64,000 bases of DNA, taken from positions 434,001-498,000 of the forward strand of contig NW_001799177.1 in assembly GCF_000165425.1 (NCBI RefSeq), given 5' to 3'. The stretch comes from Paramecium tetraurelia. Its lineage: Eukaryota > Ciliophora > Oligohymenophorea > Peniculida > Parameciidae. The first letter of the stretch is position 1. Every line of letters starts with the position of its first letter. A model generated the notes under the pieces. It was not told where the DNA came from, searched no databases, and worked only from the letters and a program-made list of their open reading frames with translations. Both the position numbers and the translations under genes were made by a program. This document shows, one piece after another, positions 1 through 13,384 of this stretch.

Positions 1-985
1 AAGAAAAGAATTTCAAAAATCTTGTGAACATTTACGATTATGAAGAATAACACAATCACACTTATATAGTGATGGAATATTGTTCTCATTCACTTTACGA
101 TCAAATTCAAACAAACACAATTAATCCAAAAGATACAAGATACGTATTCAAATAAATCTCAAATGGCTTATATGAGCTTCATTCATAGGGTTTGGCTCAT
201 AGAGATCTAAAACCAGCAAATATACTCATATGTCAACTCTAGGATCGTGGCCATGTGTAAGAAATGTATAAATTATGTGACTTCGGAACTTCTAAAAACT
301 CACAAAGATTAACAACAGCATGTGTTGGTACTCCTTATTATCTAGCTCCAGAATAATTATAATAATAAACGTATGATAAAAGTGTTGATATATGGGCTTT
401 AGGGGCTGTTATGTATGAATTATTTACAAATACTCCTCTTTTTTCAGGTATTTATATATTGATTATGAAGGTTCGACTGTTCTTCAAATTTATGATAAAA
501 TTAAAAATTATGAAATAAATGCATAAATTGATAATCTTAATGATCTAGATATTAAGTATAAGAATTTACTAAAGAGTATGCTAAAGAAAAACCCATAAGA
601 GAGAATTAGTATAGAAGAAATACGATAGAAAATAGAAGAACGGGTTTCCATGAGTGTTGAAAGAAAACCTTAAACTAATCCAGCTAATTGCTAATTTAAA
701 GAGTTAAAATCATTAAATCTATCTAAGCCAATTAATATCCCAGGCTAAATTCAAGGCTAAAAGCCTCCACTTAATTTAAATGTCTATCCTAAGAAATAAC
801 CTTAATTTTAATAACCAAATAACACTTAACCTCCTATATTGTAAAACCAACTTTAAAATTTCAACCAAAATACTTAAACATAGAACTAGAATTTAAAATA
901 ATTCCAAATTCCATCAGAATTTTAATGGTAATAACGTAGGTCTGTGCCAGAATTAGCTTAAAACAGTTCTAAGATAGGAAAATGA
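1..985 (+). CDS. Protein kinase, C-terminal part (5' end outside window)
   Basis: The frame is open from the window edge in frame 3 and ends at TGA 983-985. It holds a Ser/Thr protein kinase: catalytic loop HRDLKPAN near 193-216, DFG as CDFGTSK near 274-294, an APE-type motif (YLAPEQ) near 337-354, then DIWALGAVMYEL of subdomain IX. A 23-nt intron at 448-470 (GTATTT...GAAG) is needed to stay open. After the kinase lobe comes a Gln/Asn/Pro-rich tail of about 100 residues. HRD and DFG are intact, so it should be catalytically active. NEK- or ULK-like groups are possible but I cannot place the subfamily without the N-terminal lobe. Confidence 0.9.
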
Positions 986-1054
986 TAAAATTGTAAATGA
1001 TATTATATTTCTATAAAATGATAAAATTTTTTATCTTATGAGAATAAACTTAAA

Positions 1055-1387
1055 TCAAGAGATGGTGCATTTTTGACACCAACGACAGCTGGAATTCTAA
1101 TCTCCCTCGACTTGAACAACCTCAGGAATAGTGATTTCATAAACTAACACAAATTAGTATAACATTTTACAAACTTCCTCAATGTACTTTTTATCATAGG
1201 GTATTGCAAAATGCTTTTCTATTTCTTATAAAACATCTTCAATATGAATTATTAGTGTAACTATTTATTCTCTATTATTTGTGTCTGAATTATCTATGAA
1301 ATCTTTCATTTGTTGCATTTTAAATCCTAAAACTTCTGCATATATTTTGCTTTAATTTGATAATAAATTACTTAATAATGGGTTCAT
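1055..1387 (-). CDS. Small hypothetical protein (110 aa)
   Basis: ATG at 1387-1385, TGA at 1057-1055, no intron needed. The protein starts MNPLLSNLLSNQ and has an amphipathic, mostly helical look. It ends in a short Cys cluster, SCRWCQKC. It converges on the kinase gene with 69 bp between stops. I do not recognise a family. Residue use looks coding (alternating charged and hydrophobic residues, CAA/TAA/TAG all used for Gln), but the short length keeps confidence moderate. Confidence 0.55.
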
Positions 1388-1647
1388 ATTTGATAATAAC
1401 CTAATTCAAATGATTTCTCTCTTCGTATGCTTATTTAATTGAACTAATAAATGTTTTTGAACTCTTCTCTGCAAATTCCTATAAAAGACTTTGGGTTATA
1501 TTTTTTTATTGATTTTATAATTTATTGATATTCAATATTTTCATAATAATATTAAATATTATTAATATTAATATTCGTTTTTAATTAGAGCAACATCAAT
1601 ATTGTTTTTACTTCTGATAAATAATATTATTTGCACTAAATCAATAT

Positions 1648-2684
1648 ATGAAATATCATAGAATGAATATGGAAGAACAGTACTGTAAGCAATCTAATTA
1701 ACTTTCAATGAAGAACCAGCCTCATTTGAGAAGACTATTGATTATACTATAATAGTTAAAAAAGAAATCCAAAATGATTAAGATGAAGATACTGGACTTT
1801 TGTCTGAATAATTGGAAACATGCGAATCTCATATTTCTTCAAATTCATTAACGATCTCAAATTCACAAATCAATTTGGCATAAGCCTAAGAACAAGTAGG
1901 CCCACTAGAATAAAAGTTATTTGATAAAAGTCATCAGGCAGAGGATAAGGAAGGTGAGGAATAGAGAAACAAATGATATATTAATAAGTTGATTTAGTAA
2001 AGATAAGAATCTGGATAATAATTTGAAAGTAAAAGAGATGAATTAACATCAATTGTTGGAACATTTAGTGAAGCTAAAAAAATTATATCTTCCATTAAGG
2101 CAGATCCAACTGCTTTAATTTAATTGAAAAACCATAAGAATAATATATGTAATTATTGAGAAGGTAACATTAGTAAATTAGATATAAATATCATCCATAT
2201 TCTATACTTTGATTCATTCAACCTATCTCTAATTCAATAAGGAACAAGCCAAGAAAAGTCATTAGAATTATTGACGATTTAATCGATGAGGTTTATCAAG
2301 TTTAGAAATTAGAAATGATAGCTGATGATCAAAGAGAAGCTGATTTTGTTAAGACCAAGTAAACTACAATATATTAGCATTAGAACTTGTTTTGAATTTG
2401 CAAATACCAGATTAAGTACTAAAATTGCTGAATTAAGAGCTGATGTGCAATATTTATAATAATAATTATTAGAATTAAATAACAATATTGCAATTAATTA
2501 AGATTTAGTCAATCTTAAAACCAAAGAAAATTCAGATTGGCAATAATCTTGCAATGATGCTTAAAATAGTGATAATGGTTTGACTGATTACAGAAACCAA
2601 TAGATTGTAATTATTGATGAGTGCCTTTCATTATTATAAGGACATGACTCAGAAATCGTCTAATTCATTTAGAAATTTGTTTGA
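1648..2684 (+). pseudogene. Decayed gene resembling trichocyst matrix protein family
   Basis: First ATG is at 1648; a 29-nt intron fits at 1685-1713 and a 19-nt intron (GTAAACTACAATATATTAG) near 2361-2379. The predicted protein is a Glu/Gln-rich helical polypeptide with blocks such as EAKKIISSIKADPTALIQL, DDLIDEV and FANTRLSTKIAELRADVQYL. These resemble, from memory, the coiled-coil domains of Paramecium trichocyst matrix proteins. It does not read through: there is an in-frame TGA at 1974-1976 with coding-like sequence on both sides, and the frame changes between about 2155 and 2240 without an intron that reconciles it. No signal peptide is seen at the start. Final stop is TGA 2682-2684. Either a real pseudogene (duplicate lost after genome duplication) or a region with errors. 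Confidence 0.45.
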
Positions 2685-2732
2685 AAAATATTAATTATTG
2701 GTAAAGACACTAAAAGCAACATTTATCCATTT

Positions 2733-3216
2733 ATGAATCTCTTTAAGGAAAATAGAAATTCTTCAGAGATTTTGTCTACGTCCATATTTAAAGTAAAATA
2801 TGAAATCAAATATATAATAATACATATGAACTTTATGAATACTCATTCACAATTTAACTTTTCAAGAAAATCCATGCCCAGACCATTGATATCTAGACAG
2901 CTTACAAGGGAAAAGAGTTAACCAAACTTTAATCCAATAACTCCATCAGTAAGTTACCAATTAAAACTATTAGACCAAATTTCGCATTTCCACTACTAAT
3001 TAACAATTGAATCGAGAGAAGATTTAAAAAGCTAATGGCAATTATTTTAGTTAGCATGATGATACAAGTGGAAGTACTAAGATGTCAAAAGCACATACTT
3101 AATCTATATTGAAAAAACATGAAATAGAATTTAAGTAGTCTTTATTTAATCAAGAAGACAGAGAAGAAGAACTGTAATTTACATTACTTTGTTAAACTCT
3201 TGAAAAGCTATTGTGA
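2733..3216 (+). CDS. Hypothetical protein (152 aa)
   Basis: ATG at 2733, TGA at 3214-3216, one 25-nt intron at 2949-2973 (GTAAGT...ATTAG) whose removal joins two open frames. The N-terminal third contains a hydrophobic run (IKYIIIHMNF); the rest is polar, with many Ser, Gln and Arg. The end is acidic then hydrophobic (NQEDREEELQF, LEKLL). It starts only 48 bp after the stop of the decayed gene upstream and shares its frame, so it could be that gene's 3' end. I prefer a separate gene because of the ATG and normal spacing. Function unknown. Confidence 0.5.
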
Positions 3217-3287
3217 TTATTTAATATGAAATGATACAATGTTTTTGTTTTATTAGCTTTTTTTATAATAAATAATAATAAATATAT

Positions 3288-6200
3288 ATGTACCGATAAT
3301 ACGATTACCCATACTCCCCATCCAAATCATCAAATACTATAGATGATATGGAGCAAAGGCTGAATGCAGTAATTAATGCGAATGAAAAATTGGTACTTTT
3401 TTATAACTAAGATTTCATTATAGACTTTACTGTTAAAAGAAAAGATTTAAGAGAATGATTAGTTGAAAGAAAATATTGATATTCTTTACAATAATAATCA
3501 AGAACTATCTGAAATCAATATATAACTCTGTGAATAAATCAAAAGGTGTAAAAATTAGAAATGTGCTTCATTACATCAGAAAAACCACAATGAAATGGAG
3601 AGAGAACTCACATAATTAAAGGAACTCATAGTTTCAAAGGACAGAGAATTGGCAAATTATTAACAGCACTTCGAGGAAGAGTTGCAGTTAGAAATCACCT
3701 AAAAGGATTATGTAAATAATAAAAATAACGTATTAGATTGATAAAATCAAAGGTTTGGAAGAACAAAATTAATAATTAATTCACGAATTGGATTTAGTAA
3801 CAAAAAAGTTAATAGAGAGCCAAAGAGGATCATTAAATAACTACGATAATAATTACTAAACATAATAATATGAATAGATCATTGAGGATTTATAATAAAA
3901 AATTGAATAGTTGAGTAAGTTTTTATCTCAGAAGGATGAAGAATTGTAATAAAATAATAATAAATAATACCTAGTTCAAATAGAATAATTGTAAATAGAG
4001 AAGATAACTCAATCATTATAATTGGAAGAATATAAAAATAAAATTAACAAACTATAGTAAGAATAGGAAGAAAAAAATAACATAATTGATCAATTGAAAA
4101 AAAATTATAGTCTAAATTCATCTAGAAACGAAATTATACAAAAATAAAATATGATATAGAATAAACATCAATATATTAAAATAGATTAAAATGTTTTAGA
4201 ATTAAGTGATGATATCGAAACAACTGTGAAGAGAAGAACAAACTTTGATTATCAAGCAGGAAAATATAATTAATCGGGAAAAGGATTTCTAGAATAGAAA
4301 AGTCCACGTTCTTAATTTTCAGATTAAGATTCTTATTTATTTTTATGTGAAAAATTATAGTAAGATTTGTAAACCGAAGAGAAATAATATAATGACCTTG
4401 CTAATAAAAAATAAATGGCAGATATTGAAAATGATAGGCTTATTAATTTAATCAAGGAGTTAGAATACTCAATCTAAGAAAAATAATTATTAATTGAGCA
4501 TTAAGACAATGAGATTAAATCTAATTAAAGAAATATCAGGAAAAAAGAATCTGAACACAAGAAAACTATAATCTAGTAGCAAGATGATATGCAAATTTAT
4601 GAAGATAAATTAAATGCTCTTGAAAATCTTAGAAAAGAAGAACTCAGAATCTATGAATAATAAATTTCTCAAATCCAAAGTTAACTAAAGCAAAAAGACA
4701 TCGAACTGAAAAAATTGTAAGATTAAACTAAAGATAAGCACAAATTATAAGCCAAAATACAATCTCTGATTGAAGAAAATAAAGAAATATAATAAAATAT
4801 ATAAATAAAAGATTAAAAGGAAGAAGATTTAAAAACAAAGGTTGCCTTGCTTTAATAGTAACTCAAAACAAAGGAGTTAGATAAAAGTTAAAATTCAAAT
4901 AGAATTTATGACTTAGAGAGTTAGATAATATAACTAAAATTAGAATTAGAACAAAATATTATAAATGCTCAACTTTAAACTGAAATCAATTAAAAAAACG
5001 AGTAATAGATGAAATTGAAAGAATTTCAAATTAACAAACTATAAGATTAATTAAAAGAAGCAAGCAACAAATAAAAGGAAATAATTACAGAAAGAGAACT
5101 TGAAAACTAGAGAAATTATTAATAAATTGACGAGCAAAATGATTTATTAAGAAAGTAAGAGTATGAAATAAAGAGACTGCAAAATTTAATTTCTTAAAGA
5201 CCTTTAGAGAAAAATTTGAATATTTAATCTGAAAATTTAGTCTTAAAAGAATAAATTGAGGAATTATTAAATTAAGAAGCAAATTTAGAATAGAAAGTTA
5301 TAATATTAGAAACACAATTGAAAGGTAAAGATCAAGAAATAATTGTCACAAGCTAAAAGTAGATCTTATCAAATGCAGAATTGCAAACTAATATGAAAAA
5401 GTAAGAGGCAGATTTTAATGATAAGTTAATTGAAAAGGAATAATAAATATAGAAATTAATAAAAGAAAATTAATCATTAAATTAAGAGAATGAATAGTTA
5501 CTTCATAAAATTAAAAATCATGATTCTCGAAATGCTTAATTAGAAATGAAAGAATAATAAGAATTAGAATCCCATAGATTAGAAATATAAAAGAAAATTG
5601 ATCAAATTCCATTAAGTGATGATGGCACTACTTTGAGTGAATTAAATTCGTATCGTATGGATGAGTTAAAAACCTTTGCATCTTAATTGGAATCACAGAA
5701 TAAAAAGGATTTAATATAAACAGTATTAGATTAAAAAATTGAAATGGTTTAGAAGAATGATTAATTAAATAATTAAGTTTAAATAATCGAAGAATTAAAA
5801 TCAAAAATAAAAATGAATGAAGAAGAATTAAAAGATCAAAGAGAACTTGTGGAATCTAAACAAAAATAATTAGCAGAATTAAACAGTTTTAAATAATCAA
5901 TATCCTCTCTCGAAAATTAATTGAAGGTAAAAGAATAAAGTCTAAAGAAAGCTTAGGAAGAAAATAAAGAATTACAATAATAGAAACAAATAGTAATTTA
6001 GTAGAAAAAATAAAATGAAACCCAATAATAAGAATCCAAAAAACTTTAAGATGTTATCTAAAATTAAGAGTAATAAATGAAGACGAAAGATGAGAATTTA
6101 AAAAAGTTGTAAGATTAACTTAGAGAATTAGGCAAGAAGAATGAATAATTATCGAAAGATTTAAATTAAAATAAAGTCTTAAAAGATGAAGTTGAGAAAT

Positions 6201-7111
6201 ACAAGAATGCTCTTAACCAAAAGGAAGAAGAACAAAAGAACTTATAAAATTAAATTAGTAATCAGAAAAAGTAAGATGATCAAATTAAGAAATTATAGTA
6301 ACAGTTGGAAAAAGAAACAAAAACTAAAAAAGAAGAAATCGAAAAATTACAAAATGAAATAAATGAATTGAATTAAGAGTTATAGTAAGCCTAATAATTG
6401 AATTACAATTAAAAAAAATTAGAGGATTAAGTGAAGAAGCTTTAATAATAATTAGATTAATAAACTGAGAAAAGTAAAAAACAATTATAAGATTCTGAAA
6501 AGAAATAATAAAATTTACAAAATCAATTAAAGGAGACAGCTGAATAGTTATCAGAATGGGAAGAAAATGATCTTACAAAGGAAGAATAAATATAAAAACT
6601 TGTTCGATAAGTAGAAGAATATAAGAAGAAGGAGGAGATGTTTTAAAAACAAGGGAAAACTGTAAAGGAGCTCTAAGAATAATTAAAATAAGCAGAAAAA
6701 GTTAATATAGAATTATAGAAGGAAAAAAAAAATTCATAGGCTGAAAAAAATGGTTAAAAAGAAAATTTAGAATAAGAAATAAAAGAATTGAAAGAATAAA
6801 TAACCAAATTATAAAAATTGAATAATGAACTTGTTATTTATGAAAATATCATTTAAGTAGATGTTCGCAAAATGTAAGAATTGTAGAGAAAGATAGAATG
6901 CTTAGAAAATAATTAGTCATAATAAGGTTCAAAATAAAATATTGAGACAAAGAGCTAAGGCGTGACTCCAAGAAAATAAATTAGGGGAAGTTCAGTCATG
7001 AAATAAAATTAAGATTAGATTTCACAGATGACCCTTGAATAATTATAGTAGCATGTTAAAAAATTAGAATAAATAATAAAAGAAGCAGGATTAGGTCATA
7101 AAATAAACTGA
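3288..7111 (+). CDS. Very long coiled-coil protein (1255 aa)
   Basis: ATG 3288-3290, TGA 7109-7111. Introns: 3393-3423 (31 nt) and 3712-3736 (25 nt). After a short Tyr/Pro/Ser-rich head (MYRQYDYPYSPS), nearly the whole protein is heptad-like Leu/Ile plus Glu, Lys, Gln and Asn, typical of a rod-shaped structural protein. The Gln content is extreme because TAA and TAG are the commonest codons in the gene. There is no motor, EF-hand or membrane segment visible. Ciliates use such proteins in cortical, basal-body and ciliary-rootlet structures; that role here is inference. A short non-coil break with Ser/Thr/Pro lies around 4195-4330. Confidence 0.9.
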
Positions 7112-7151
7112 TAAATCCATATATTTTTATAAAATAAGTATGTTATTTTAT

Positions 7152-10003
7152 TCAATTTTTCATTTTATCAACAAACTACTTAATTTTGTCAAGGGCACTT
7201 TGAGGTATTTCAGTTTCAAATTCAGCTAATGGGACTGTAATTGTTTCTCTATTTGGGTAGGTTAGCATCTTGATTTTATAAATAAGAAATTCTTTTATTA
7301 TGTCATTTGCAACGGAAATATTATATTTAGATATGGTAGGTTCAATGCTAATATTCATAGAAGGTTCTCCTACAAAGGAAACCCAGCTACGGCCAATAAA
7401 ATTTGGTGTATAACACAACCTTAATCGGCCATTTAAAGATGTAATTTTAACTTTAATAGTTACAGGCAAATGCTTTTTAGCCCAGCTGATAGTAACAAAA
7501 GTTTCTAATTCCATATAAAAGAACCCTCTAAACGATAGTTCTAAATCAAATATGCATGAATCAGTGTTTTTTTATGGTATAAATTATAAAACCTCTGGGG
7601 GTTCACCTCCTATATCTATAAATGTAACATAAATTTCATCTAATTAAGATGGTCTCTTCTTATTTAAAGATCTATATAGTTCTGTCATAAATTTCTATCT
7701 GAAATAGATGGATTTAGTCCATTATAGAAATAATACTCTTATTAATTATTTTAATACAAATGTCTCTTTCATTGAATTTACTGTGTCATTTGGTTATCTA
7801 GTAAGTTAGCTATTAGATCTAGAACTAATTTTTGGAATAGTTGTTATATTATTATGGAGTAAACTTTAAGTTTGATTGATTTAGATTTCTTTTGGAGTGA
7901 ATGAGATGTTAGTTTAATGATCAAGTAGACTCTTTACTATTTAATCCTATTATTGATACGTTTGATCGACTAAGAATATTTTAGATAATTATTACATTCA
8001 TCAATCATTTTCATAGTATGATTAACTACACTCCTTGAAAGAGTGGCAAAAGATAAAATGAATTGAAATTTAGTCTTTGAGATGATTTCAAAATGTTAAT
8101 CAATGTATTGTTTATATTTATTTTCATATTAGCTTAATTTTGATTTGAGCTACTCTGCTTCCTATTGATATTAGAGATAATTCTATCTAAATTATTATTT
8201 CATCCTCTAATAATCTGTAAATCCATCCACTTTACCTGGATTAAATTTTTCAGAATCCTTCAAAATGCAATTGAATAAATACGTGATATTATTAATTCTC
8301 TCTTTAACTGATACTTAAGTTTCTTTATACTCTTTATATAGTTTAGTTCTGTCATCAATAAAATTGTTTGTAATCAATTTGATTTAAGCAAATAGATTTT
8401 AATAAAATTATTTATCCTTTGGAAAACTCTTTGTGAATAAATCAGTTATCCAAATATCCTTTAGTTAAACTAAATGAATTTTTATTTCATCTGATATCAT
8501 TTTCTTAATAACCTCTCCAATTTCTACAAAGAAGTCCAAACATTCTCCATCATACTTTTCAAATAAATGAATTTGATCTTCATAAAATTTGAATTTTTTT
8601 ATCAATTCTTAGAGTTCTTCTTTCTCATTCCTCATTAATCGAGGAGGGTCTATTTCATCCATTGATACTGTTCTTGATTATCGATGTAATAATAAATTTG
8701 GAGGATTTGTTTGACTCTAACTTAAATATGAATCATTTAAAGCATTCTATAATTTTAGAATATTTTTAAATGACTTCAGAAATTGTTCATAATTATCATA
8801 ATGGGTCTGTAAAAGTGATCTGATGACTGTTTGATACATAACAATAAATTATCTATCCCAATTATCTTTAAATTCATTTAATTATTAATTTGTTTTAGTT
8901 ATTGCAACTTATAATTCCTTTAATTCATATTTAGAACTTTATAATTTATGTTATATTGTAGATAATTATTAGGTCGACAATTTGATAGACATTTCCATTT
9001 TAATTAGTTTTTCTGGATTAGTTTTATTTTTTTTTAATTCTCTATACTAGGTGTTGTTAGACTCTAAATCTTTTTCAAGTAATTATTTTTATCCCTCATA
9101 ATTTTAATTTTTGCGGAACACTTCATCATATTGAGATTGGGTTTAGTTTTTGATTTTCTTAATATTTTTATATTCATCAAGATAAGTTTTCTAAATTGAT
9201 TGAATTTGAGGTTATGCTACTTTGAGAATTTAGTATCGTTACTATTAGAATATTTAATTGAGTTATTTGACTTACTATTTTATATTATTCCAATGAGGTA
9301 CTATAATGTTTCGGCCTTGAACTTATATAAAGGAGTTGAGTAATAATTATTATTCATTGGTCAGCTCTTAAAATAATATTTTATGTTATTGAGTTGTATC
9401 AATTTGATCTAAAGTTGATAAAGGTTCTTTTTTGGATAATTTACTTAATAGAGAAGCTTAATTTTAAAGGTCGAAACTCTTTTCTAGATTTGAATAGTAA
9501 GTTAATAGAGAATCTGTTAAATTCGTAACACATTAGTATTTTTAGAGTAATCCTTTTCTGTCCAATTTGATAAGGGGTAATTTTTAGGAACCGAAATAAT
9601 TCTTGATTTAATTAAGATAAAGATCTGCTTATTGGTGTATTCTGCTTTTCTATGCAGCAGGCAGATCATCAGTTTACTCAACTTATTCCATGATATCGAC
9701 TTGGCTTGGCTCATAAGCACTAAGTGATAGCGAGGAATCATTTAGTTTATCAGAGTCATCAGGTATATATGATTGAAAATTAGTAGAATGATTTATCATA
9801 GAAGCTATTTATTTGAATCCTATTGTCAATTTAGAGTTGTTAATTCTTTTCATCATGCGATAACGTAATATCCAAAAGAAAATGATTATTTCAATGTAAA
9901 TTGTATACAAGGTTCCATATAAAAAATAAATGTAATTGTTTTGGTCTAAAAGAGGAATTAAGAAGGCAATTGATATTATCAATAATGCAGTAATTAATTT
10001 CAT
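7152..10003 (-). CDS. ER-type SMP-domain (lipid-transfer) protein with N-terminal TM hairpin (941 aa)
   Basis: ATG 10003-10001, TGA 7154-7152, one 26-nt intron at 7970-7995 that joins the coil to the C-terminal domain. Residues about 4-18 and 24-46 are two hydrophobic segments (LITALLIISIAFLIPLL; YIYFLYGTLYTIYIEIIIFF), fitting an ER-anchored hairpin. Residues about 100-690 are coiled coil. Residues about 735-925 match the synaptotagmin-like mitochondrial-lipid-binding (SMP) fold of TEX2/PDZD8-type proteins: LNGRLRLCY, RSWVSFVGEP, then alternating strands ending in a helix. SMP domains move glycerolipids between membranes at contact sites. The very long coil between anchor and SMP is unusual. 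No C2 or PDZ domain is seen. Confidence 0.8.
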
Positions 10004-10013
10004 TATTTTATAT

Positions 10014-11749
10014 ATGTCAATTAAATAAAAACTATATTAAACTTGGCATAGATTCTTATAAACAAATTTCAATAGTTATTTAAGAAGTGCTCCTACCCCA
10101 GGCAAATAAAGGTTGTACAAACATGTTGATATATAAAATGAATTCGATAAGTATGAAAAAGAGAGAAGAAAGTAGAGATTGCAGTTGATTGAATATAAGA
10201 ATAAATTGAAGAAAAGAGTATTAGAAAAGGAAATAGCATTAATAAAATAATTTGAATCAAGTTAAATTGATTTTGTATCGACTAATGCTTCACTTGAAAA
10301 TAGCAATATAAGTAAAGATGTCACGATGGATGAATAAAGAAGACAATCCCTTCTTAAAGAATTAGAGGAAATCAATAATTAATTGACTTAGATTGATAAA
10401 GAGAAAGAAGAATTAAAGATTTTAGAGAATGATATTGCAGTTTTAGAGCCTAATATGGTAATTCTAAGAGGAATTGAGAAGAAAACTGTATTAACCATGA
10501 TTAATTATATTGAATTTCAACATAGACATGTTTCAGGTTTGGTATTGAATCCTGAAACAATGAAAAATATAGAGACTGTTCATTATCATGTTATGAATAA
10601 TCTACCAATTCAAAGAGAGAAACTCTATGAAGTTGTTCCAGAACTATTTTAGGAAGAAATCGGAGAATTGGATGAACATAAATAACGATTAATTTAAGAA
10701 AATAGACCAACCTTAGATGTATAGGAAACTAGTGTAATCTAAATTATTGAAAAGAGTAGAATACCTGAATCAGATGATCCCATAGTCACTTTATTGAATG
10801 AATAAAGAGAAATGATGATGTTTGTTTATAATAAATGTGTCATTTTTTGTAATAAATATGATGATTGGATAGAAATGGTATATATAAGTTTAAGTAAATT
10901 AGAAATTGAAATAAGGGTTTCCAGATATAGATGCTATTATTGAGAATTTGTTACTGAGAAAAGATTTGAGTGGGATTGATCTTGAGGTATATGAAGGATA
11001 TAAAGAATTAGAAAAAATAAACGATGACTATCATAATCTTTTAGAATTGAATAAAATTAAAATTAGGAAAGAATAAAATAAATTAGAAATGCCTCCTTTT
11101 GTTGAATCTCATGAATTATTAAGAAGGGTATGGACAGAAAAATGGGAAGCTCATGTTAAGAATTCTCTCGACTTCTCCGAATCAATTTTAATCCCTCATA
11201 ACACTTATGAATCAAAATTAGATAAAGTGTTGGCAGATTACAAAAAGCAAGATATCCAAGACTTGATTGAATAATGTATCATTATTATTTAAATTAAATA
11301 GCTAATCAAGCATTAAAAGAGAAATTAGGAGGAGATTAACCAGTTCAATATTATGATAGAAAAGAAAAGGATTTAAATTTAGTCAAATAAATATAAATTC
11401 TGGGAGATGTTATGCATTAAATTCCATCTCATGAAGAAGAATTAAAAGAATTGTAAAAGAAAGCTGAATAGTTTGATAAATTATAAATTGATGATAAAAC
11501 CTAGATATATAAAAGTGAAGAAGGCAGAATCTTATTAACAGAACTTCCGAAAGTATTACATCTAAATAATAAAGATCCAAAACAAGTAATTATTATTAAT
11601 AATCTTAGTATAATTTATTGTTTTGGGCTGAACACTTTAATATTGAACCCTAAAAATTGAGAAATATCTTCAACTTTATACATTACCCAATCCTAGAATA
11701 ATAAAATAAAGAAGAGAAGCAAAAGATTTTAAAATTTATATATTAATGA
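10014..11749 (+). CDS. Coiled-coil protein of unknown function (553 aa)
   Basis: ATG 10014-10016, TGA 11747-11749. Introns: 10878-10902 (25 nt), 11276-11301 (26 nt), 11586-11608 (23 nt). The first in-frame ATG lies only 10 bp from the ATG of the divergent SMP gene. N-terminus is basic (MSIKQKLYQTWHRFLQ). A coiled coil follows to about residue 150. A mixed alpha-helical region carries MPPFVESHELLRR and WTEKWEAHV near the middle, and the end holds NLLFWAEHFNIEPQ. It could be an axonemal or cytoskeletal component; I cannot name a family. All three introns are required to stay open, which supports the model. Confidence 0.85.
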
Positions 11750-11767
11750 ATAAGACAACACAGTAAT

Positions 11768-13174
<1,407 letters not shown>

Positions 13175-13384
13175 TGCTGAAGTTTTTAAAAAATAAAATA
13201 ATTTAATGATTCATTGCATAGAAATTGTGTAATTTAATAACTTAATTAAAGATTTATATAAATGATTATACTTAATTATTTATTACATATTTTACATCTA
13301 TCTTCTTAAATCAATGAACTCCAATAAAGAACTGCTTGACTTGCATATTATTTATATTTATTAAATCAATTAAGTAATATAATT

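Noticed and set aside
1974-1976. TGA read as selenocysteine
   Set aside because: No selenoprotein family context, no SECIS-like hairpin seen, and a second frame break follows in the same gene.
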